This document shows positions 8,757 to 18,111 of a DNA stretch of 64,000 nt, in pieces (within the stretch, counting starts at the first letter, position 1; every line of letters begins with the position of its first letter). Source of the DNA: Mesobacillus sp. S13 (GTDB lineage: Bacteria > Bacillota > Bacilli > Bacillales > Cytobacillaceae). Location: positions 1,693,001-1,757,000 of the forward strand of contig NZ_CP084622.1 in the NCBI RefSeq assembly GCF_020422885.1. Reading direction: 5' to 3'. The notes under the pieces are model-generated. The model made no database searches and was not told the DNA's origin. It worked only from the letters and a program-made list of their open reading frames with translations. The translations under genes and the position numbers were made by a program.

Positions 8757-9442
8757 TGAACGTAAAAGGAAATCTGGAGGTTATCCAGAGTCAAATAGCA
8801 GATACCTGTTGGGATGTGGGCCGCAGCCCTGACGAGGTGAAAATCATCGCGGTGACGAAATATGTGTCTCCTGAAAGGGCACAAGAAGCGATTAACGCCG
8901 GTGTAATCCATCTCGGTGAAAACAGGGATGAGGGATTGCTTCATAAAATCAGCCAATTGCAGGACAAGCCTGTTTGGCATTTTATCGGATCATTGCAAAC
9001 AAGAAAAGTAAAGAACATCATCGAATATGTTACATATATTCACTCGCTGGACAGGCTCTCGCTGGCAAAGGAAATCAATAAGCGTGCCCATTCAAGGGTG
9101 AAATGCCTGATTCAGGTCAATGCATCCGGTGAAGAGAGCAAGCATGGATTGAGGCCGGATGATGTTACTGGTTTTGTTCAAGAATTAGAACAGTATCAAA
9201 ATATTGAAGTGAGCGGACTGATGACAATGGCTCCATACACTGAAGACGAGCAGGTCATCAGGGATTGTTTCAGGACGATGAAAAAGCTCCAAGTTGAAAT
9301 ACAAGCGCTGCAGCTGGAAAATGCACCATGTACTGAATTGTCAATGGGGATGTCAAATGATTTTAGAATAGCTGTTGAAGAAGGATCCACAATGGTGCGC
9401 ATTGGCACTGCATTGGTTGGGAATGAATCGGAGGTGCAATAA
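8756..9442 (+). CDS. ylmE: YggS-family PLP homeostasis protein YlmE
   Basis: This is a 228-residue fold-type III PLP-binding protein of the YggS/PROSC family. The PLP lysine lies in [11 protein letters not shown] (near residue 35), and phosphate-binding residues are in [20 protein letters not shown]. These single-domain alanine-racemase-fold proteins control free PLP and amino-acid pools and have no known racemase activity. The gene overlaps pgeF by one base and is two bases from sepF, so pgeF-ylmE-sepF-ylmG are translated as a unit. Confidence 0.92.
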   Translation: MNVKGNLEVIQSQIADTCWDVGRSPDEVKIIAVTKYVSPERAQEAINAGVIHLGENRDEGLLHKISQLQDKPVWHFIGSLQTRKVKNIIEYVTYIHSLDRLSLAKEINKRAHSRVKCLIQVNASGEESKHGLRPDDVTGFVQELEQYQNIEVSGLMTMAPYTEDEQVIRDCFRTMKKLQVEIQALQLENAPCTELSMGMSNDFRIAVEEGSTMVRIGTALVGNESEVQ

Positions 9443-9443
9443 T

Positions 9444-9884
9444 ATGAGCTTAAAATCAAAAATTAAGACATTTTTTTTCCTGGAAGATGAATATGACTAT
9501 AATGATGAGGAAATGCTCGAGGAAGAAGCTGAACCCTTCAAGCCCAATAAACAGCCTGTCCAGCAAAAGCAGAATGTGGTAAGCCTACAGAGTGTGCAAA
9601 AATCATCCAAGGTAATCCTGATGGAGCCTAGGATGTATGCGGAAGCACAGGAAATTGCCGATCATTTGAAAAATCGGCGGGCTGTCGTTGTGAACCTGCA
9701 ACGTATTGAACAGGATCAGGCAAGGCGAATCGTTGATTTCCTCAGTGGAACAGTTTATGCGATCAGCGGTGATATCCAGCGGATCGGCATGAATATCTTT
9801 TTATGTACCCCGGATAATGTGGAAGTAACAGGGAATATTTCTGAACTGATGCAGGAGCGGGATTACCAAGAGTCGAGGTGGTAG
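9444..9884 (+). CDS. sepF: cell division protein SepF
   Basis: SepF binds the FtsZ C-terminal tail, forms rings that align FtsZ filaments, and anchors them to membrane with its N-terminal amphipathic helix. The 146-residue protein shows that helix ([12 protein letters not shown]), an acidic/Gln linker, and the C-terminal DUF552 domain ([19 protein letters not shown] to [14 protein letters not shown]). I chose ATG at 9444, with GGAGG ten bases upstream. The longer frame from 9375 would overlap ylmE and lacks homology. Its partners ftsA and ftsZ are at the left end of the window. Confidence 0.95.
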   Translation: MSLKSKIKTFFFLEDEYDYNDEEMLEEEAEPFKPNKQPVQQKQNVVSLQSVQKSSKVILMEPRMYAEAQEIADHLKNRRAVVVNLQRIEQDQARRIVDFLSGTVYAISGDIQRIGMNIFLCTPDNVEVTGNISELMQERDYQESRW

Positions 9885-9889
9885 ATTAG

Positions 9890-10150
9890 ATGGATTTAGT
9901 AATAGGCATAATAGCACAATTAGTCAGTCTTTATCAGTGGGCCCTGATTATTTATATTTTCATGTCATGGTTCCCTAATGCAAGGGAAACGGCAATCGGA
10001 CAATTTTTAGCACGTATTTGCGAACCATTCCTGGAGCCTTTCCGCAGGATTGTTCCCTCAATCGGTATGATTGATATTTCGCCAATCGTTGCGTTCCTTG
10101 TATTGCGCTTTGCTGTCTCAGGCTTATATCAGCTGGCTGCATGGTTTTAA
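9890..10150 (+). CDS. ylmG: YggT-family membrane protein YlmG
   Basis: The 86-residue protein has two hydrophobic helices (about residues 2-22 and 60-85) around the YggT signature [33 protein letters not shown]. YggT proteins are inner-membrane proteins conserved next to sepF, and plant homologues affect nucleoid distribution; no biochemical function is established. The gene is five bases after sepF and ends the co-transcribed block at the hairpin at 10171. Confidence 0.9.
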   Translation: MDLVIGIIAQLVSLYQWALIIYIFMSWFPNARETAIGQFLARICEPFLEPFRRIVPSIGMIDISPIVAFLVLRFAVSGLYQLAAWF

Positions 10151-10170
10151 TTTGGATAATTCTTATGTTG

Positions 10171-10200
10171 CAGGGTCTGGATCAGACCCTGTTTGTTTTT
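10171..10200 (+). terminator. intrinsic terminator after ylmG
   Basis: CAGGGTCT and AGACCCTG form a perfect 8-bp stem around a 5-base loop, followed by a T-rich stretch (TTTGTTTTT). Confidence 0.9.
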
Positions 10201-10235
10201 ATAATTTCAGATCTTATATCATTTCAACTTAGAGA

Positions 10236-10358
10236 ATTGTCCAGCTCCAGCGCCTAGCCCCTCGAGACGCTTCGGTCCTGCCAATGAAGTCAAAGAACGA
10301 CTTCACTGCCAGGCCCTCCAGCGCTTGTCGGGGCTGACCAAGGCGCTTCCGCTTTTCT
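10236..10358 (+). repeat. dispersed structured repeat, family A, copy 1
   Basis: This is a 120-base element between the ylmG terminator and ylmH. It opens TCCAGCTCCAGCGCC and closes AAGGCGCTTCCGCTTTTC. The arms AGCCCC (about 10256) and GGGGCT (about 10330), with outer AGCGCC/GGCGCT and inner TGAAGTC/GACTTCA, fold it into one long hairpin. Related copies are at 15656, 32358-32757 and 61523. It has no reading frame of its own. The 3' end is 30 bases from the ylmH start. Confidence 0.85.
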
Positions 10359-10388
10359 TATATCAAAGCAACAAAAAGGAGTACTGTA

Positions 10389-11162
10389 ATGAGTATCTAC
10401 CAGCATTTCCGTCCAGAGGAACGGGAATTTATTGACCAGGTGATTAACTGGAAAGAATATGTTGAGCAAAATTATGCTCCGAAACTGACTGATTTTTTGG
10501 ATCCTCGTGAACAGCAGATCCTGGCCACAGTCATTGGGAAGCATAATGATGTGAAATGGGAGCTGTTTGGCGGTGCTCCGGGGACCGAAAGAAAGCGGGC
10601 ATTTCTTTTTCCAGAGTACCTGGAAGCTAAAGATGAGGATTTCCAGGTGAAGCTATTTGGGATCGATTATGCAAAGAAGTTTGTGAATATTGAACACCGT
10701 CAAGTCTTAGGCAGCCTGATGTCACTCGGTTTGAAACGTGGAAAATTTGGAGATATCCTGATTGAAGGAGACGATGTGCAGTTTTTCGCAGCTGAGGAAG
10801 TCGCCGATTATATCCGGTTACAGTTAGAATCGATTGGCAGAGCCTCGATTTCATTGTCCGAGCTCCCGCTTGAAAAAGCAGCGGGAATTGCTGAGGAATG
10901 GAGTGAAATGACCACCACCGTATCCTCGATGAGACTTGATACTGTCATGTCCGCTCTATTTAATCTATCAAGGCAAAAATCCCAGCTGCTCATCCAGCAC
11001 GGCCAGGTAAAGGTTAATTGGACAGCGATTGAAAATACGGCATTTGAATGCGGTGAAGGGGATGTCATCTCCGCACGAGGATACGGGCGTGCAAAAATTA
11101 TCACAATTGAAGGAAAAACAAAAAAAGATAAATACCGGGTTATTGCCGGGAGAAAAAAATAA
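10389..11162 (+). CDS. ylmH: S4-domain RNA-binding protein YlmH
   Basis: The 257-residue protein has an N-terminal YlmH-type domain (about residues 1-170) and a C-terminal S4 RNA-binding domain (residues about 180-250; RLDTVMSALFNLSRQKSQLLIQHGQVKVNW). YlmH has been reported to bind 50S-peptidyl-tRNA complexes and to support rescue of stalled ribosomes, overlapping with the RqcH/RqcP pathway. It is also described as a division-cluster gene. ATG at 10389 follows AAAAGGAGTA. A family-A repeat separates it from ylmG, so it may be transcribed separately from the sepF block. Confidence 0.93.
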   Translation: MSIYQHFRPEEREFIDQVINWKEYVEQNYAPKLTDFLDPREQQILATVIGKHNDVKWELFGGAPGTERKRAFLFPEYLEAKDEDFQVKLFGIDYAKKFVNIEHRQVLGSLMSLGLKRGKFGDILIEGDDVQFFAAEEVADYIRLQLESIGRASISLSELPLEKAAGIAEEWSEMTTTVSSMRLDTVMSALFNLSRQKSQLLIQHGQVKVNWTAIENTAFECGEGDVISARGYGRAKIITIEGKTKKDKYRVIAGRKK

Positions 11163-11252
11163 TTATATAGTATAGAAGAAGGATTTTTAGTTTATTTGTC
11201 GAATCATAGCTTTAAGTACATAAAGGATTATAACTTAATGGGAGGTGGCGTC

Positions 11253-11774
11253 ATGCCTTTAACGCCGTTAGATATACACAACAAAGAATTTAATAAGGGA
11301 TTTCGCGGGTATGATGAAGATGAAGTAAATGAGTTTCTTGACAATGTGATCAAGGACTATGAACTACTTATCCGAGAGAAAAAAGAGCTTGAAGAAAAGC
11401 TGAATGAAATGAATTCAAGGCTTGGCCATTTTACAAATATAGAAGAAACATTGAATAAATCAATTGTGATCGCACAGGAAGCTGGCGAAGAAGTACGTCG
11501 CAACGCACAAAAGGAAGCTAAGCTGATCATCAAAGAAGCAGAAAAGAACGCTGACAGGATCATCAACGAATCCTTATCCAAAGCACGTAAAATCGCTTTG
11601 GAAATCGAAGAGTTAAAGAAGCAATCTAAAGTATTCAGGACAAGATTCAAGATGCTGATCGAAGCGCAGCTTGATATGCTGAATACAGATGATTGGGATC
11701 ACCTTCTTGAATATGAATTGGATTCAACAGAATTAAAAGCGACAGCCAGAGAAGAAGAAGACTCACTGGCTTGA
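11253..11774 (+). CDS. divIVA: polar/septal scaffold protein DivIVA
   Basis: DivIVA binds negatively curved membrane at septa and poles and positions MinJ/MinCD and, during sporulation, the chromosome-anchoring machinery. The 173-residue protein has the N-terminal lipid-binding domain (MPLTPLDIHNKEFNKGFRGY with the exposed Phe/Arg tip) and a long coiled coil (residues about 30-150). ATG at 11253 is chosen because GGAGGTGG lies just upstream and the family begins here; the in-frame extension to 11196 is not conserved. The ileS promoter begins inside its stop codon. Confidence 0.96.
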   Translation: MPLTPLDIHNKEFNKGFRGYDEDEVNEFLDNVIKDYELLIREKKELEEKLNEMNSRLGHFTNIEETLNKSIVIAQEAGEEVRRNAQKEAKLIIKEAEKNADRIINESLSKARKIALEIEELKKQSKVFRTRFKMLIEAQLDMLNTDDWDHLLEYELDSTELKATAREEEDSLA

Positions 11775-11800
11775 CGCAGGCACGCTGTTTCGCATATAAT
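11771..11800 (+). promoter_or_regulatory. sigma-A promoter of the ileS leader
   Basis: TTGACG (11771-11776) and TATAAT (11795-11800) are separated by 18 bases. The -35 overlaps the divIVA stop codon. Transcription would begin near 11807, just upstream of the T-box stem I. Confidence 0.8.
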
Positions 11801-11806
11801 TTCATA

Positions 11807-12090
11807 ACAAAGTGCAATAGATGAAAGAAACGATGACAGGGACAGTATGGCGTTCCAGATGCTTGTTTTCAGCGAAATGGGGAAGGTGGAAGCCCATTAC
11901 AAGAGGATTGCCAGAAAATCACCCGATAGTTCCGAACTGAACATCCAGGAAGGATCAGTAAGTGCAGGCGTGACATTCGCGTTAAGAATGCTAAGAGGAC
12001 AGGATGATCATGTCATGTCTATTTAGGGTGGTACCGCGGGAATATAAACCTTCTCGTCCCTTTTCAGGGATGAGGAGGTTTTTTTTATTT
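11807..12090 (+). promoter_or_regulatory. T-box riboswitch (tRNA-Ile sensing) upstream of ileS
   Basis: The leader contains the T-box sequence AGGGTGGTACCGCG (12025-12038), which pairs with the uncharged tRNA acceptor end. A strong terminator follows (12047-12086): AACCTTCTCGTCCC pairs with AGGGATGAGGAGGTT, then T6. Uncharged tRNA-Ile would stabilise the antiterminator and allow ileS transcription. The stem I region starts near 11830, with AGTA at about 11847 as a likely specifier-loop motif. A plausible Ile specifier is ATC at 11943-11945 (context GAACATCC), but I could not fold stem I fully. Confidence 0.93.
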
Positions 12091-12144
12091 TCCCAAATCG
12101 TTTTCTTTCATGGTTGCAATGGTAAAAATAGGAGGATCAATAGA

Positions 12145-14904
12145 ATGGAGTACAAAGACACTTTGCTCATGCCGAAGACCGAGTTCCCGATGCGCGGAAA
12201 CCTTCCGAACAGGGAACCTGAAATCCAGGCAAAATGGGAAGAAATGAATATTTATGAAAAGGTTCAAAAACACACGGCAGATCGCCCGCTGTTCATCCTG
12301 CATGATGGACCTCCGTACGCAAACGGTGATATCCATATGGGTCACGCTCTGAATAAAATCCTCAAAGATTTTATCGTTCGTTATAAATCAATGAGCGGTT
12401 TTTGCTCGCCATATGTACCTGGCTGGGACACTCATGGATTGCCGATCGAGCAAGCATTGACGAACAAAGGTGTAAAACGCAAGGAAATGACAGTAGCAGA
12501 GTTCAGGAAGCTGTGTGAAGAGTATGCTTACCAGCAAATCGACAATCAGCGTGAGCAGTTCAAACGTTTGGGTGTTCGCGGTGACTGGGAAAACCCTTAT
12601 ATCACTTTGAAGCCAGAATATGAAGCACAACAAATCAAGGTATTCGGCGATATGGCGAAAAAGGGATACATCTATAAAGGCAAAAAGCCTGTTTACTGGT
12701 CTCCATCAAGTGAATCTGCCCTGGCTGAAGCTGAAATCGAGTATCAGGATAAGCGTTCTGCTTCCATCTACGTTGGCTTCCCTGTAAAAGACGGCAAGGG
12801 AGTTCTTGACCAGGATGTTGAAATCGTCATCTGGACGACTACTCCATGGACGATCCCAGCAAATCTTGGCATCTCCGTACATCCTGAATTGACATATGTT
12901 GTAGTAGAAGCTGACGGAAGGAAATTCCTTGTAGCTGAAGAATTACTTGAGGCTGTTACGAATGAAATCGGCTGGGAAAATTCTTCGATCGTTAATAAAG
13001 TTGCTGGTAAGGAGCTTGAAGGAGTACTCGCGAAGCATCCATTGTACGGTCGCGATTCCCTTGTCATGCTAGGTGACCATGTAACGACCGATGCTGGTAC
13101 AGGATGTGTCCATACTGCTCCTGGACACGGGGAAGATGACTTCCATGTTGGCCAGAGGTATGGACTTGAAGTTTTATGCCCTGTCGATGACAAAGGAGTT
13201 ATGACAGCAGAAGCTGAAGGTTTTGAAGGTTTGTTCTATGATCAGGCAAACAAGCCAATCACAGAAAAGCTAGAAGAAGCAGGTGCCTTGCTGAAGCTAA
13301 GCTTCATCACTCACTCCTATCCGCATGATTGGAGAACAAAGAAACCTGTTATCTTCCGTGCAACAGCACAGTGGTTCGCGTCCATCAAAGATTTCCGCGG
13401 TGAATTGCTAAAAGCGGTTGAAGAGACAAAATGGGTTCCGGCATGGGGTGAAACTAGACTGTTCAATATGGTCCGTGACCGTGGTGACTGGTGTATTTCC
13501 CGTCAGCGTGCATGGGGCGTTCCAATTCCTGTATTCTACGCTGAGAACGGCCAGGAAATCATCACGGATGAAACAATCGAACATGTTTCAAACCTTTTCC
13601 GTGAGCATGGATCAAATATCTGGTTTGAAAAGGAAGCGAAGGAATTGCTTCCTGAAGGCTTCAGTCATCCTGGCAGCCCTAATGGCCAGTTTACAAAAGA
13701 AACAGACATCATGGACGTTTGGTTCGACTCAGGTTCATCTCACCAGGCAGTGCTTGTAGAGCGTGATGATCTTCAGCGCCCGGCAGACCTTTATTTGGAA
13801 GGATCTGACCAATATCGAGGCTGGTTCAACTCTTCGTTATCAACAGGAGTTGCTGTAACAGGGAAAGCTCCTTACAAAGGTGTACTGAGTCATGGTTTCG
13901 CACTTGATGGCGAAGGCCGCAAGATGAGTAAATCAATCGGTAACGTTGTCGTCCCTGCAAAGGTCATGAATCAGTTGGGTGCAGATATCCTGCGTCTATG
14001 GGTTGCTTCCGTCGATTATCAGTCAGATGTACGTGTTTCTGATGCGATTCTTAAGCAGGTTGCTGAAGTATACCGTAAAATCCGCAACACGTTCAGGTTC
14101 TTGCTTGGAAATCTTTCTGATTTCAATCCTGAAACAGATGCAGTTCCATTCGAACAGCTGCGTGAAGTTGACCAGTTCATGCTTGTGAAGCTGAACAAAT
14201 TGATCAAATATGTTCGCAATGCATATGACAATTACGAATTCGCAGGTGTCTACCATGCAGTCAACAACTTCTGTACGCTTGACTTAAGTTCGTTCTATCT
14301 TGATTTTGCAAAGGATGTCCTTTACATCGAAGCAGCCAATCATTCTGATCGCCGCGCAATCCAGACTGTATTGCATGAGAGCCTGCTTGCGTTGGTTAAG
14401 CTCACTGCACCTATCCTTTCTCACACTGCTGATGAGGTTTGGGGATTCATTCCTTCAGCTAAAGAAGACAGCGTCCAGCTGACAGATATGCCTGAAGCGA
14501 AAGAAATCGAAAATGCAGAAGCGCTTGAAAATAAATGGAATGCCTTCATGAAGCTCCGTGATGATGTCCTTAAGGCACTTGAAGAAGCGAGAAACTCAAA
14601 AGTGATCGGCAAATCGCTGACAGCAAAGGTATCTCTATATGTCAATGACAGCACAAAAGAGCTTCTGGATTCTATCTCTGAAAACTTAAGCCAGCTATTC
14701 ATTGTATCAGGATTCGAAGTGGCTGGAAGCTATGACCAGGCTCCTGACAACGCAATTAAGCTTGAAAATACTGCGATTGTTGTTACAAAGGCTGAAGGTG
14801 AAACATGTGAAAGATGTTGGGTTGTTACACCAGAGGTCGGAAAAGTCGAAGAGCATCCAACACTTTGTGAGCGATGTGCAACTGTAGTCAAAGAGAATTA
14901 CTAA
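12145..14904 (+). CDS. ileS: isoleucyl-tRNA synthetase
   Basis: IleRS charges tRNA-Ile and edits valine. The 919-residue class I enzyme has the HIGH-type motif as HMGH at about residues 63-66 and KMSKS at about 593-597. The C-terminal zinc site is CERCW...CERC. The editing domain lies between about 200 and 400 ([25 protein letters not shown]). I chose ATG at 12145 with GGAGGATCAATAGA upstream; a longer frame from 12004 would run through the T-box terminator and is artefactual. Expression is set by the T-box leader. The terminator is at 14919. Confidence 0.98.
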   Translation: MEYKDTLLMPKTEFPMRGNLPNREPEIQAKWEEMNIYEKVQKHTADRPLFILHDGPPYANGDIHMGHALNKILKDFIVRYKSMSGFCSPYVPGWDTHGLPIEQALTNKGVKRKEMTVAEFRKLCEEYAYQQIDNQREQFKRLGVRGDWENPYITLKPEYEAQQIKVFGDMAKKGYIYKGKKPVYWSPSSESALAEAEIEYQDKRSASIYVGFPVKDGKGVLDQDVEIVIWTTTPWTIPANLGISVHPELTYVVVEADGRKFLVAEELLEAVTNEIGWENSSIVNKVAGKELEGVLAKHPLYGRDSLVMLGDHVTTDAGTGCVHTAPGHGEDDFHVGQRYGLEVLCPVDDKGVMTAEAEGFEGLFYDQANKPITEKLEEAGALLKLSFITHSYPHDWRTKKPVIFRATAQWFASIKDFRGELLKAVEETKWVPAWGETRLFNMVRDRGDWCISRQRAWGVPIPVFYAENGQEIITDETIEHVSNLFREHGSNIWFEKEAKELLPEGFSHPGSPNGQFTKETDIMDVWFDSGSSHQAVLVERDDLQRPADLYLEGSDQYRGWFNSSLSTGVAVTGKAPYKGVLSHGFALDGEGRKMSKSIGNVVVPAKVMNQLGADILRLWVASVDYQSDVRVSDAILKQVAEVYRKIRNTFRFLLGNLSDFNPETDAVPFEQLREVDQFMLVKLNKLIKYVRNAYDNYEFAGVYHAVNNFCTLDLSSFYLDFAKDVLYIEAANHSDRRAIQTVLHESLLALVKLTAPILSHTADEVWGFIPSAKEDSVQLTDMPEAKEIENAEALENKWNAFMKLRDDVLKALEEARNSKVIGKSLTAKVSLYVNDSTKELLDSISENLSQLFIVSGFEVAGSYDQAPDNAIKLENTAIVVTKAEGETCERCWVVTPEVGKVEEHPTLCERCATVVKENY

Positions 14905-14918
14905 TACGCTAAAATGAG

Positions 14919-14945
14919 ACTCCGGGTTTATGCCCGGAGTTTTTT
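14919..14945 (+). terminator. intrinsic terminator after ileS
   Basis: ACTCCGGG and CCCGGAGT form a perfect 8-bp stem with a 6-base loop, followed by TTTTT. Confidence 0.92.
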
Positions 14946-15043
14946 CTATGCTTGGGAAATCCTGCAGTACATGTAAAATGTTTAATTGAGTCAGTAAAAT
15001 GTTTCGGGAAATAATAGCTGTAAACAGGAACGGGGGCAGATAT

Positions 15044-15331
15044 ATGCAAAGTAATCTCGATTACATTTACAATGAGCTCCGCGAAACGAGAACAGAATTG
15101 TTAACGTACCTGAATTACGGACAGAAAGACGAAAGAATTTTACATTATATAAAAGATGAGCTTCGCGATATCGAAGCAGCACTGGAAAAGATGGAAAATG
15201 GCGAGTATGGAAAATGTGAAATATCCGGTGAATATTTGCCATATGAATTCTTGCAGTCAATTCCTACCGCGAAATCTGCTGTCGAATTGGACGATATGGA
15301 GCAATACTACCGAAAGCCGATTTATTCATAA
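15044..15331 (+). CDS. ylyA: DksA/TraR-like protein YlyA
   Basis: The 95-residue protein resembles B. subtilis YlyA, which occupies the same place after ileS. It has an N-terminal helical hairpin (ELRETRTELLTYLNYGQKDE; DELRDIEAALEKMENGEYGK) and the DksA-type C-terminal segment (GKCEISGEYLPYEFLQSIPTAKS). Only one Cys remains of the usual four zinc ligands, so it is probably zinc-independent. YlyA has been described as a DksA-like modulator of sigma-G-dependent transcription; that role here is inferred from homology. ATG at 15044 follows CGGGGGCAG. Confidence 0.8.
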   Translation: MQSNLDYIYNELRETRTELLTYLNYGQKDERILHYIKDELRDIEAALEKMENGEYGKCEISGEYLPYEFLQSIPTAKSAVELDDMEQYYRKPIYS

Positions 15332-15406
15332 GTTTTGAACAGTTCTACGGCAAGAATTATTTTGATAACTGCAGTGGCTGGAAAAAATCAATGAAAATTT
15401 CCAACT

Positions 15407-15522
15407 CGCCAATAAAAATTGGTTTTCGCCAATAAACAGTCTATATCGCCAATAAAAATCTAAAATCGCCAATAAACAGTTCAATATCGCCAATAAAAAA
15501 TATTTTACCCCAATAAACCAAT
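15407..15522 (+). repeat. 20-bp periodic tandem repeat array
   Basis: Six units begin with CGCCAATAAA at 15407, 15427, 15447, 15467 and 15488, and CCCCAATAAA at 15508, with periods 20, 20, 20, 21 and 20. The ten-base core is invariant in the first five, while the other ten bases vary between AAATTGGTTTT-, CAGTCTATAT- and AAATCTAAAAT-like forms. It lies between ylyA and lspA and contains no gene. Confidence 0.9.
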
Positions 15523-15655
15523 TGGACAGATCGTTTTCAGGATCCAATACAGCCAATATGAATTAAATTCCTCTGTTCTTGAGGTTTTACCACCTTTAAT
15601 GTCAGTAAATCTGTCGTACTAATGAAAAATATGAAAGCCTAATTAGCAATTTGAG

Positions 15656-15778
15656 GATTGTCCAGCTCCAGCGCCTAGCCCCTCGAGTCGCTTCGGTCCT
15701 GCCAATGAAGTCAAGACCGACTTCACTGTCAGGGCCTTCAGCGCTTGTCGGGGCTGACCAAGGCGCTTGCGCTTTTCG
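15656..15778 (+). repeat. dispersed structured repeat, family A, copy 2
   Basis: This copy is nearly identical to copy 1 at 10236: same outer arms AGCGCC/GGCGCT, AGCCCC/GGGGCT and inner TGAAGTC/GACTTCA. The loop is CAAGACC in place of CAAAGAAC. Its 3' end (CTTGCGCTTTTCGG) lies only about 57 bases upstream of lspA. Confidence 0.85.
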
Positions 15779-15794
15779 GGATATGTGCTAAAAT
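15767..15794 (+). promoter_or_regulatory. candidate lspA promoter using the repeat end as -35
   Basis: TTGCGC (15767-15772, inside the 3' end of the family-A repeat) is followed by 16 bases and TAAAAT (15789-15794). Spacing and match are moderate. It lies about 40 bases upstream of the lspA start. Confidence 0.35.
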
Positions 15795-15834
15795 GCAAAG
15801 GTAATGAATTGCTGTGGATGTGGAGGTTACCTTT

Positions 15835-16326
15835 GTGTTTTATTACATAATTGCACTGTTTGTTATCTTGCTTGACCAGGTTACAAAATGGCTGATTGTC
15901 AAAAACATGGAGCTTGGGGAGAGCATAAAGGTCATAGAGAATATCTTTTATATCACTTCGCACCGTAACCGTGGTGCTGCGTGGGGAATCCTGCAGGGAC
16001 AAATGTGGTTCTTCTATGTCATCACTGTGATAGTTATTATTGGCCTTGTCATTTATATTCAAAAAGCAGCTAAAGGCAAGCTGCTGCTTGGTGTTTCGCT
16101 TGGCTTTATGCTGGGCGGGGCGATTGGGAATTTTATCGACAGGGTATACCGAAAAGAAGTGGTGGATTTCATCAACACCTATATTTTTGGATACGATTTC
16201 CCGATCTTCAATATCGCGGATTCTGCGCTGGTAGTCGGTGTAGGATTATTGATGATTGACATGATCAGGGAAGAGAGAGAGGCGAAAAGAAAAGCTTATG
16301 GAGAAAATGGAACACATCATCAGTGA
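15835..16326 (+). CDS. lspA: lipoprotein signal peptidase LspA (SPase II)
   Basis: LspA cleaves signal peptides from prolipoproteins after lipidation. The 163-residue protein has four hydrophobic helices and the conserved blocks [33 protein letters not shown] and FNIADSAL. The catalytic Asp residues fall at 102 and 129, the same numbers as I recall for B. subtilis. That supports the GTG start at 15835, which has GGAGG eight bases upstream; an in-frame GTG at 15814 precedes that site. The 3' end overlaps the pseudouridine synthase gene by 29 bases. Confidence 0.95.
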   Translation: MFYYIIALFVILLDQVTKWLIVKNMELGESIKVIENIFYITSHRNRGAAWGILQGQMWFFYVITVIVIIGLVIYIQKAAKGKLLLGVSLGFMLGGAIGNFIDRVYRKEVVDFINTYIFGYDFPIFNIADSALVVGVGLLMIDMIREEREAKRKAYGENGTHHQ

Positions 16327-17209
16327 GGAACAGGCTGGTGACAGAATAGATAAAGTCGTTTCGACACTCGACGCAGATTGGTCGAGGAGTCAGGTCCAGC
16401 AATGGATCAAGGATGGGAACGTTCTTGTTAATGGTGCACAAATCAAAACGAATTATAAATGTGGTTTGAATGACAAGCTTGAAATCAGCATCCCAGATCC
16501 TGAAGTATTGGATGTCATTCCTGAGGAAATGGATCTTGAGATTTTTTATGAGGATGCAGATGTCCTTGTTGTGAACAAGCCTAAGGGTATGGTCGTCCAT
16601 CCCGCACCTGGACATATGTCTGGGACACTAGTTAACGGGCTTATGGCTCATTGCAAAGACTTATCAGGCATAAATGGCATACTTCGCCCTGGAATTGTCC
16701 ATAGGATTGATAAGGATACTTCCGGACTCCTGATGGTGGCAAAGAATGATATGGCTCATGAAAGCCTGGTAAACCAGCTTGTAGCCAAAAGTGTTACTCG
16801 AAAATACAAGGCACTCGTCCATGGGAATATCCAGCATGACCATGGTACGATCGATGCTCCGCTTGGGCGCGATCAAAAAGACCGCCAGAGCATGACAGTA
16901 GTCGATAATGGCAAGCATGCCGTCACACATTTTAATGTTCTTGAAAGGTTCAAGGACTTTACCTTTGTTGAGTGCCAGCTTGAAACTGGCAGGACGCACC
17001 AAATTCGTGTTCATATGAAATACATTGGTTATCCTTTGGCAGGAGATCCGAAATATGGCCCGAAAAAGACGCTCGATCTTGGCGGACAGGCTTTGCATGC
17101 CGGACTGCTTGGTTTCGATCATCCAAGGACAGGTGAGTATCTGGAGTTTGAAGCTCCGCTGCCTGAGTACTTTGTCATGCTTTTAAACGAACTAAGAGAA
17201 AACCGTTGA
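16298..17209 (+). CDS. rluD: RluD-family 23S rRNA pseudouridine synthase YlyB
   Basis: The 303-residue protein has an N-terminal S4 domain ([21 protein letters not shown]) and the RluA/RluD catalytic domain. The catalytic Asp is in [15 protein letters not shown] (about residues 135-149), and [22 protein letters not shown] follows. The family makes pseudouridines in 23S rRNA helix 69 or nearby; exact positions are not deducible here. Start could be 16298 or the Met three codons later. It overlaps lspA, so the two are coupled. The pyr operon -35 overlaps its stop codon. Confidence 0.92.
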   Translation: MEKMEHIISEEQAGDRIDKVVSTLDADWSRSQVQQWIKDGNVLVNGAQIKTNYKCGLNDKLEISIPDPEVLDVIPEEMDLEIFYEDADVLVVNKPKGMVVHPAPGHMSGTLVNGLMAHCKDLSGINGILRPGIVHRIDKDTSGLLMVAKNDMAHESLVNQLVAKSVTRKYKALVHGNIQHDHGTIDAPLGRDQKDRQSMTVVDNGKHAVTHFNVLERFKDFTFVECQLETGRTHQIRVHMKYIGYPLAGDPKYGPKKTLDLGGQALHAGLLGFDHPRTGEYLEFEAPLPEYFVMLLNELRENR

Positions 17210-17234
17210 CAAAGTTCAACATCTATTTTAAGAT
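17206..17234 (+). promoter_or_regulatory. sigma-A promoter of the pyr operon
   Basis: A consensus TTGACA (17206-17211) is followed by a 17-base spacer and TAAGAT (17229-17234). The -35 overlaps the stop codon of the upstream pseudouridine synthase gene. Confidence 0.88.
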
Positions 17235-17249
17235 GACTATAGTTTAATA

Positions 17250-17374
17250 AGTCCTTTAAAGACAGTCCCGTGAGGCTGAGAAGGAAACGGATTTGCAACA
17301 GGCATTCAATGTGTCCTGCTGCATGCTAACACCACACGTTTACCCTCTTGCCTAAACAGACAAGAGGGTTTTTT
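17250..17374 (+). promoter_or_regulatory. PyrR attenuator 1 (pyrR leader)
   Basis: The PyrR-binding loop AGTCCCGTGAGGCT (17264-17277) matches the consensus ARUCCNGNGAGGYU and caps a stem closed by TCCTT/AAGGA. Downstream, ACCCTCTTG and CAAGAGGGT form a terminator (17342-17369) followed by T6. UMP-bound PyrR stabilises the upstream anti-antiterminator so that the terminator forms. Confidence 0.93.
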
Positions 17375-17417
17375 GCGAGTATTATTCCGTTTTCAATCGT
17401 AAATAGAGAAGGAGTGA

Positions 17418-17966
<549 letters not shown>

Positions 17967-17974
17967 ATAGAGCC

Positions 17975-18086
17975 CTTTTAAATGCAGTCCAGAGAGACTG
18001 AAAAGGGGGAACGCATGGCTGATGGCTTTGTGCGGGTTTTTTTAACCCATACCCTCTTTGTATCTACTGGCAAAGAGGGTTTTTTT
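17975..18086 (+). promoter_or_regulatory. PyrR attenuator 2 (pyrR-pyrP intergenic)
   Basis: The binding loop AGTCCAGAGAGACT (17986-17999) caps a stem CCCTTTT/AAAAGGG. The terminator is ACCCTCTTTG with CAAAGAGGGT (18051-18080), then T6. A small extra hairpin GGGTTTTTTTAACCC lies at about 18034-18048, between the two. Confidence 0.93.
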
Positions 18087-18111
18087 GTACAAAAAAGAGA
18101 GGGGAATAAAC

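Noticed and set aside
12004..12144. Upstream extension of ileS
   Set aside because: It would translate the T-box sequence and terminator hairpin. The conserved protein starts at 12145 with a good ribosome site.
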